In this document: piece after piece, positions 60,664 through 64,000 of the stretch
Layout: each line of letters starts with the position of its first letter
Numbering within the stretch: the stretch's first letter is position 1
DNA from: JAKVBH01 sp049800955
GTDB taxonomy: Bacteria; Pseudomonadota; Alphaproteobacteria; Rhodobacterales; Rhodobacteraceae
Direction: 5' to 3'
Length of the DNA: 64,000 bases
Assembly (NCBI RefSeq): GCF_049800955.1
Contig: NZ_JBNAGA010000001.1
Location: 372,001 to 436,000, forward strand
Notes under the pieces: model-generated
Databases searched by the model: none
What the model saw: only the letters and a program-made list of their open reading frames with translations
Told to the model about the DNA's origin: nothing
Translations under genes and position numbers: made by a program

Positions 60664-61434
60664 ATGGCAGTTCTGGACACATTCCGCCTTGATGGCAAAA
60701 CGGCGCTGGTTACGGGCGCCAAGCGCGGGATCGGTCGCGGCATGGCTGTCGCGCTGGCGGAGGCTGGGGCCGATATCATCGGTGTCAGCGCAACGCTGGA
60801 GACCGAGGGGTCCGAAGTGGGCCAAGAGGTCCGCGCTTTGGGACGGGAGTTTACGGGCTATGCCTGCGATTTTTCTGACCGGGCTGCCGTCCGCGCTTTC
60901 TCTGAAGAGGTCCGGGCCAGGCACCCCCAGATCGACATTCTGATCAACAACGCGGGCACGATCCTGCGCACCCCCGCGGCCGAGCATCCTGATGAGATGT
61001 GGGACAAGGTCATTGAGGTCAATCTCAACGCCCAGTTTGTCCTGACGCGCGATATCGGGGCCACGATGGTGGCGCGTGGATCGGGGAAGGTGATCTTCAC
61101 GGCCTCGCTTTTGACCTTTCAGGGCGGCATCACCGTGCCAGGCTATGCCGCCTCCAAAGGCGGGATCGGCCAGCTCACAATGGCCTTTGCCAATGAGTGG
61201 GCGGGCAAGGGCGTGAATGTGAACGCGATTGCACCGGGCTATATCGATACCGATAATACCGAAGCGTTGCGCAACGATCCTGTGCGCTCCAAGGCGATAT
61301 TGGAGCGTATTCCGGCGGGCCGCTGGGGCCGCCCGGTCGATTTCGCGGGCCCAGCCGTGTTCCTCGCGTCAGACGCGGCCAGCTATATGCATGGTCACGT
61401 GATGCTTGTTGATGGCGGCTGGATGGGGCGCTGA
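60664..61434 (+). CDS. KduD-like SDR (sugar-acid 5-dehydrogenase type)
   Basis: 256-aa classical SDR: cofactor motif TGAKRGIG, NNAG, Ser in FTASLL, and YAASK (Tyr-x-x-x-Lys intact). Similar to 2-deoxy-D-gluconate/2-keto-3-deoxygluconate 5-dehydrogenases. It follows the MDR gene with 1 bp between. Exact substrate unknown. Confidence 0.87.
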   Translation: MAVLDTFRLDGKTALVTGAKRGIGRGMAVALAEAGADIIGVSATLETEGSEVGQEVRALGREFTGYACDFSDRAAVRAFSEEVRARHPQIDILINNAGTILRTPAAEHPDEMWDKVIEVNLNAQFVLTRDIGATMVARGSGKVIFTASLLTFQGGITVPGYAASKGGIGQLTMAFANEWAGKGVNVNAIAPGYIDTDNTEALRNDPVRSKAILERIPAGRWGRPVDFAGPAVFLASDAASYMHGHVMLVDGGWMGR

Positions 61435-61440
61435 TGCGAA

Positions 61441-62307
61441 CTAGGCCACGCGCCTTTCCCGCACGGCTGCGTCCTGCACATCCTCGGTATTGGGAAGCGG
61501 CGCAGGGGCGGCTTGCCCCGGTGTCCATTCCACGGGCAAGTCTCGCAAGAGGGGAAAGGCCTCCAGCATCATGGCCCTGTCTTCAACATCTACACGATCT
61601 GTCCCGACAATCGCGCGACTGTCGTTTGAGGCGTGAACTGCGCGGATATATTGGGGCTCGTGCGAATAGATGACCCGAACCGGGCGGCGTTCAAGAATTT
61701 TCTTGTGGGCGACGTAGTAGGGATTGCGGCGTGAGCGCGTGGGCGTGACCATGGCCAATCCAAGGTTTGTGGCCGGAACAAGCCGATGTGTCAGACGCAC
61801 ATGCCCTTGATCAAATTCCGCGGAGACACCGCGGGGGTGAGAGAGGAACACATAATCAGGCAAGCCCGGGCGCAGCAGCCCCACAGACGCTTCGGCCTCC
61901 ATCCGCAACGTGCCCGTGAAATTCACCGCCACCGCATCGTCATCATCCAGAACAATCTGGCACGACGTGTCATGGCGGCGAAACGTATTGCGCCGGTAGA
62001 GCTGAAACCAATTGCCTGCCTTGTCCGGCCCGCGAAAGATCACATGCGCGCGCTGGCCCAGCATATCTCCGCACAATTCCTTCAGTCGCGTCTGGTACCG
62101 CTCGGGCATCAGCGTGGAGGACAGGACGACCAAATCGAAATCCCGGTCCGCCTGATCGCGCAACGACGCCAGTGACATGGTTTCCATGAACGCGGCCCGC
62201 GTATCGAGGCGCTCGGGATCAAAGAGCAGATCGGGATCCAGGCTGGCCCTGGAGCGCCAGCCGGATTGACCAAAAAACGAGTGCCGCATCATATAGATCA
62301 TGTGCAT
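61441..62307 (-). CDS. Putative rhamnosyltransferase-family glycosyltransferase (PF11316-like)
   Basis: 288-aa protein resembling roseobacter putative rhamnosyltransferases: HSFFGQSGWRSRASLDPDLLFDPERLDTRAAF near the N-terminus (positions about 7-38), and the DxD-like cluster VLDDDDAVA in the middle. It is convergent with the SDR gene. The ATG at 62307 has GTGGAGGCACCCCGAC upstream; a start at 62328 is possible. Likely acts in surface polysaccharide modification (inference). Confidence 0.78.
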   Translation of the reverse strand: MHMIYMMRHSFFGQSGWRSRASLDPDLLFDPERLDTRAAFMETMSLASLRDQADRDFDLVVLSSTLMPERYQTRLKELCGDMLGQRAHVIFRGPDKAGNWFQLYRRNTFRRHDTSCQIVLDDDDAVAVNFTGTLRMEAEASVGLLRPGLPDYVFLSHPRGVSAEFDQGHVRLTHRLVPATNLGLAMVTPTRSRRNPYYVAHKKILERRPVRVIYSHEPQYIRAVHASNDSRAIVGTDRVDVEDRAMMLEAFPLLRDLPVEWTPGQAAPAPLPNTEDVQDAAVRERRVA

Positions 62308-62598
62308 GTCGGGGTGCCTCCACTTCATTTTTTGCAAAAACGTATCGATCTGGAAAAAGCACACCAACGGATTTCGCCCAATCCTGCCGCGTTAGTTGCA
62401 AAGGGTGACATGCAGGACTCACTTGGCATCAGCGCGCGCAGGGGAACGGCGTTACCGCTATCGCCTGCCCGGGAAGGCAGCACAGACCGGTTCAGGCGAC
62501 GCTTTGTGCTGTTTTGACGCGGCGGCTTGATTGACCTGCGCGCTAACTTTCGGCAATCAGACGCGAACCTTGTTGCGCCAATTCGGGAAGGACCAGCG

Positions 62599-64000
62599 AT
62601 GAGCGAGATCGAACGCGAGGCGATGGAATATGATGTTGTGATCGTGGGGGCGGGGCCTGCGGGCCTGTCGGCTGCGATCCGTCTCAAACAACTGGATGCC
62701 GACCTGAATGTGGTCGTGCTCGAAAAAGGCTCGGAAGTAGGCGCGCATATCCTTTCAGGCGCGGTGCTTGATCCTTGCGGGCTCGACGCGCTGATCCCCG
62801 ATTGGAAGGAAAAAGGCGCGCCGCTGACGGTTCCTGTGAAGGATGACAATTTCTTCATGCTGGGCGAGGCGGGTGCCATGCGCATCCCCAATTTTCCCAT
62901 GCCCAAACTGATGAGCAACCATGGCAACTACATTGTCTCCATGGGGAACGTCTGCCGTTGGATGGCGGAGCAGGCGGAAGAGCTTGGCGTCGAGATCTTC
63001 CCCGGCATGGCCTGCTCTGAGCTCGTCTACGGCGAGAACGGCGAGGTCAAAGGCGTTGTGGCAGGTGTGTTCGGGCTGGAAGCGGATGGCTCTTACGGGC
63101 CAGATACCGAGCCGGGCATGGAGCTGCATGGCAAGTATGTGTTCCTCTCCGAGGGCGTGCGCGGCTCGCTCGCCAAGGAAGTGATTGCAAAGTACGACCT
63201 GCAAGCCGGGAAAGAGCCGCAGAAATTCGGGCTCGGCATGAAGGAGATCTGGGAGATTGACCCCGAGAAGCACCGCGAAGGCTCCGTAACCCACACGATG
63301 GGTTGGCCGCTGGGCTCCAATGCGGGCGGCGGGTCGTTCATCTATCACCTTGATAACAATCAGGTCTACGTGGGCTTTGTGGTGCACCTAAACTACGAGA
63401 ACCCGCATCTTTATCCCTATATGGAGTTCCAGCGCTTCAAGCATCATCCGATGGTGGCCGAGCTTCTCAAGGGCGGCAAACGCGTGGCGTATGGCGCGCG
63501 GGCGATCTCTGAGGGCGGCTATCAATCTATGCCCAAGATGGTCGCGCCCGGTGTGGCGCTTCTGGGATGCTCGGTGGGCATGGTCAATGTCCCGCGCATC
63601 AAGGGCAACCACAACGCGATGCTCTCGGGCAAGGCCGCTGCAGAAGCCGCGTTTGACGCGATCAAGGCGGATCGCGCTGGCGATGAGCTCACAGACTATG
63701 AGGCGGAAGTGCGCGAAGGCGCGATCGGCAAGGACCTCAAGAAGGTGCGGAATGTGAAGCCGCTCTGGTCCAAATATGGTCTTGTGGCGTCTCTCATGGC
63801 TGGTGGCCTCGATATGTGGACCAATTCCTTCGGCTTTTCGCTCTTTGGCACAATCGGCCATGGCAAAAGCGACGCGGAGGCTACGGGCGAGGCGTCCAGG
63901 TTTGAGCCGATTGATTATCCCAAACCTGACGGTACCCTGTCCTTTGATCGGCTGACCAACGTCAGCTTCTCAGCCACAAATCACGAGGAAAGCCAGCCTG
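62599..64000 (+). CDS. Electron transfer flavoprotein-ubiquinone oxidoreductase (3' end cut)
   Basis: First 467 residues of an ETF-QO. The FAD motif is VVIVGAGPAGLSAA (about 13-26), with the ubiquinone-binding region in the middle (GWPLGSNAGGGSFIYHL) and GLLG-type second FAD segment (LLGCSVGMVNVPRIKG). The C-terminal 4Fe-4S ferredoxin domain lies outside the window. It passes electrons from ETF (acyl-CoA and methylated amine oxidation) to ubiquinone. GGAAGGACCAGCG precedes the ATG. Confidence 0.95.
   Translation, partial: MSEIEREAMEYDVVIVGAGPAGLSAAIRLKQLDADLNVVVLEKGSEVGAHILSGAVLDPCGLDALIPDWKEKGAPLTVPVKDDNFFMLGEAGAMRIPNFPMPKLMSNHGNYIVSMGNVCRWMAEQAEELGVEIFPGMACSELVYGENGEVKGVVAGVFGLEADGSYGPDTEPGMELHGKYVFLSEGVRGSLAKEVIAKYDLQAGKEPQKFGLGMKEIWEIDPEKHREGSVTHTMGWPLGSNAGGGSFIYHLDNNQVYVGFVVHLNYENPHLYPYMEFQRFKHHPMVAELLKGGKRVAYGARAISEGGYQSMPKMVAPGVALLGCSVGMVNVPRIKGNHNAMLSGKAAAEAAFDAIKADRAGDELTDYEAEVREGAIGKDLKKVRNVKPLWSKYGLVASLMAGGLDMWTNSFGFSLFGTIGHGKSDAEATGEASRFEPIDYPKPDGTLSFDRLTNVSFSATNHEESQP

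Noticed and set aside
1..64000. Prophage, transposon or genomic island
   Set aside because: No integrase, transposase or attachment repeats; tRNA-Gly and tRNA-Ser are not followed by integrase genes.

Overview
The window looks like chromosomal DNA of a marine alphaproteobacterium in the Rhodobacteraceae (Roseobacter group). The evidence is the moderately high GC, short intergenic gaps, many 4-bp ATGA overlaps, an RTX protein with a C-terminal Hint domain, a HemP-type small protein, an Irr-type iron box, tmpAB phosphonate genes and an AglEFGK-like ABC operon. I see no phage, insertion sequence, CRISPR array, rRNA operon or replication origin.

Layout. 1-2239 (-): small membrane protein, XpaC-like protein and TelA (cut by the window edge). 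2385-4256: RluB-like pseudouridine synthase, divergent from tadA and an rluE-like gene. 4260-6010 (-): tmpA and tmpB, which together convert 2-trimethylaminoethylphosphonate to glycine betaine and phosphate. 6501-13856 (-): a LacI-controlled sugar or compatible-solute operon (lacI, binding protein, two unusual permeases, GH63-like hydrolase, ATPase) with a palindromic operator. 14202-19848: hemF, an SDR lacking its catalytic Lys, an RsmC-like methyltransferase, clpS, a HAD hydrolase and a D,D-carboxypeptidase with a SPOR domain. 19950-23187: pyrD, DUF952, an MFS transporter and an SRAP (YedK-like) protein. 23415-26123: a large secreted RTX-Hint protein. 26170-29259: a HAD-IIA phosphatase and a CpdB-like 2',3'-cyclic nucleotidase.

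29639-34024 is an iron region: a conserved small protein, dps behind an Irr-type box, hemP with an uncharacterised 50-aa partner, a two-domain Fe(III) permease and a convergent Fe(III)-binding protein. 34270-38706 (-) is a six-gene, tightly coupled cassette: a MacB/LolCDE-type ABC pair, a NikK-like DUF4198 protein, a NikL-like protein, a degenerate ZnuA-like binding protein and an unknown His-containing membrane-anchored protein. I consider it the best candidate for an undescribed transition-metal handling system.

38905-64000: tRNA-Gly(UCC), an ABCB-type exporter, a Kbp-like BON-LysM protein, an acyl-CoA synthetase, a structured RNA candidate, a LysR regulator, DUF2237, a serine hydrolase, the rplY-pth-DUF2332 group, an MFS-GNAT pair, lldD, an H-NOX sensor with its hybrid histidine kinase, trpA, ychF, tRNA-Ser(GCU), a DCC protein, a Tet-like MFS transporter, a three-gene sugar-acid cassette (mandelate racemase-like enzyme, Zn dehydrogenase, SDR), a putative rhamnosyltransferase and ETF-QO (cut by the window end).

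Coordinates were counted by hand from the numbered sequence. Start codons are judged from ribosome-binding sites and family length, and alternatives are given where they matter.
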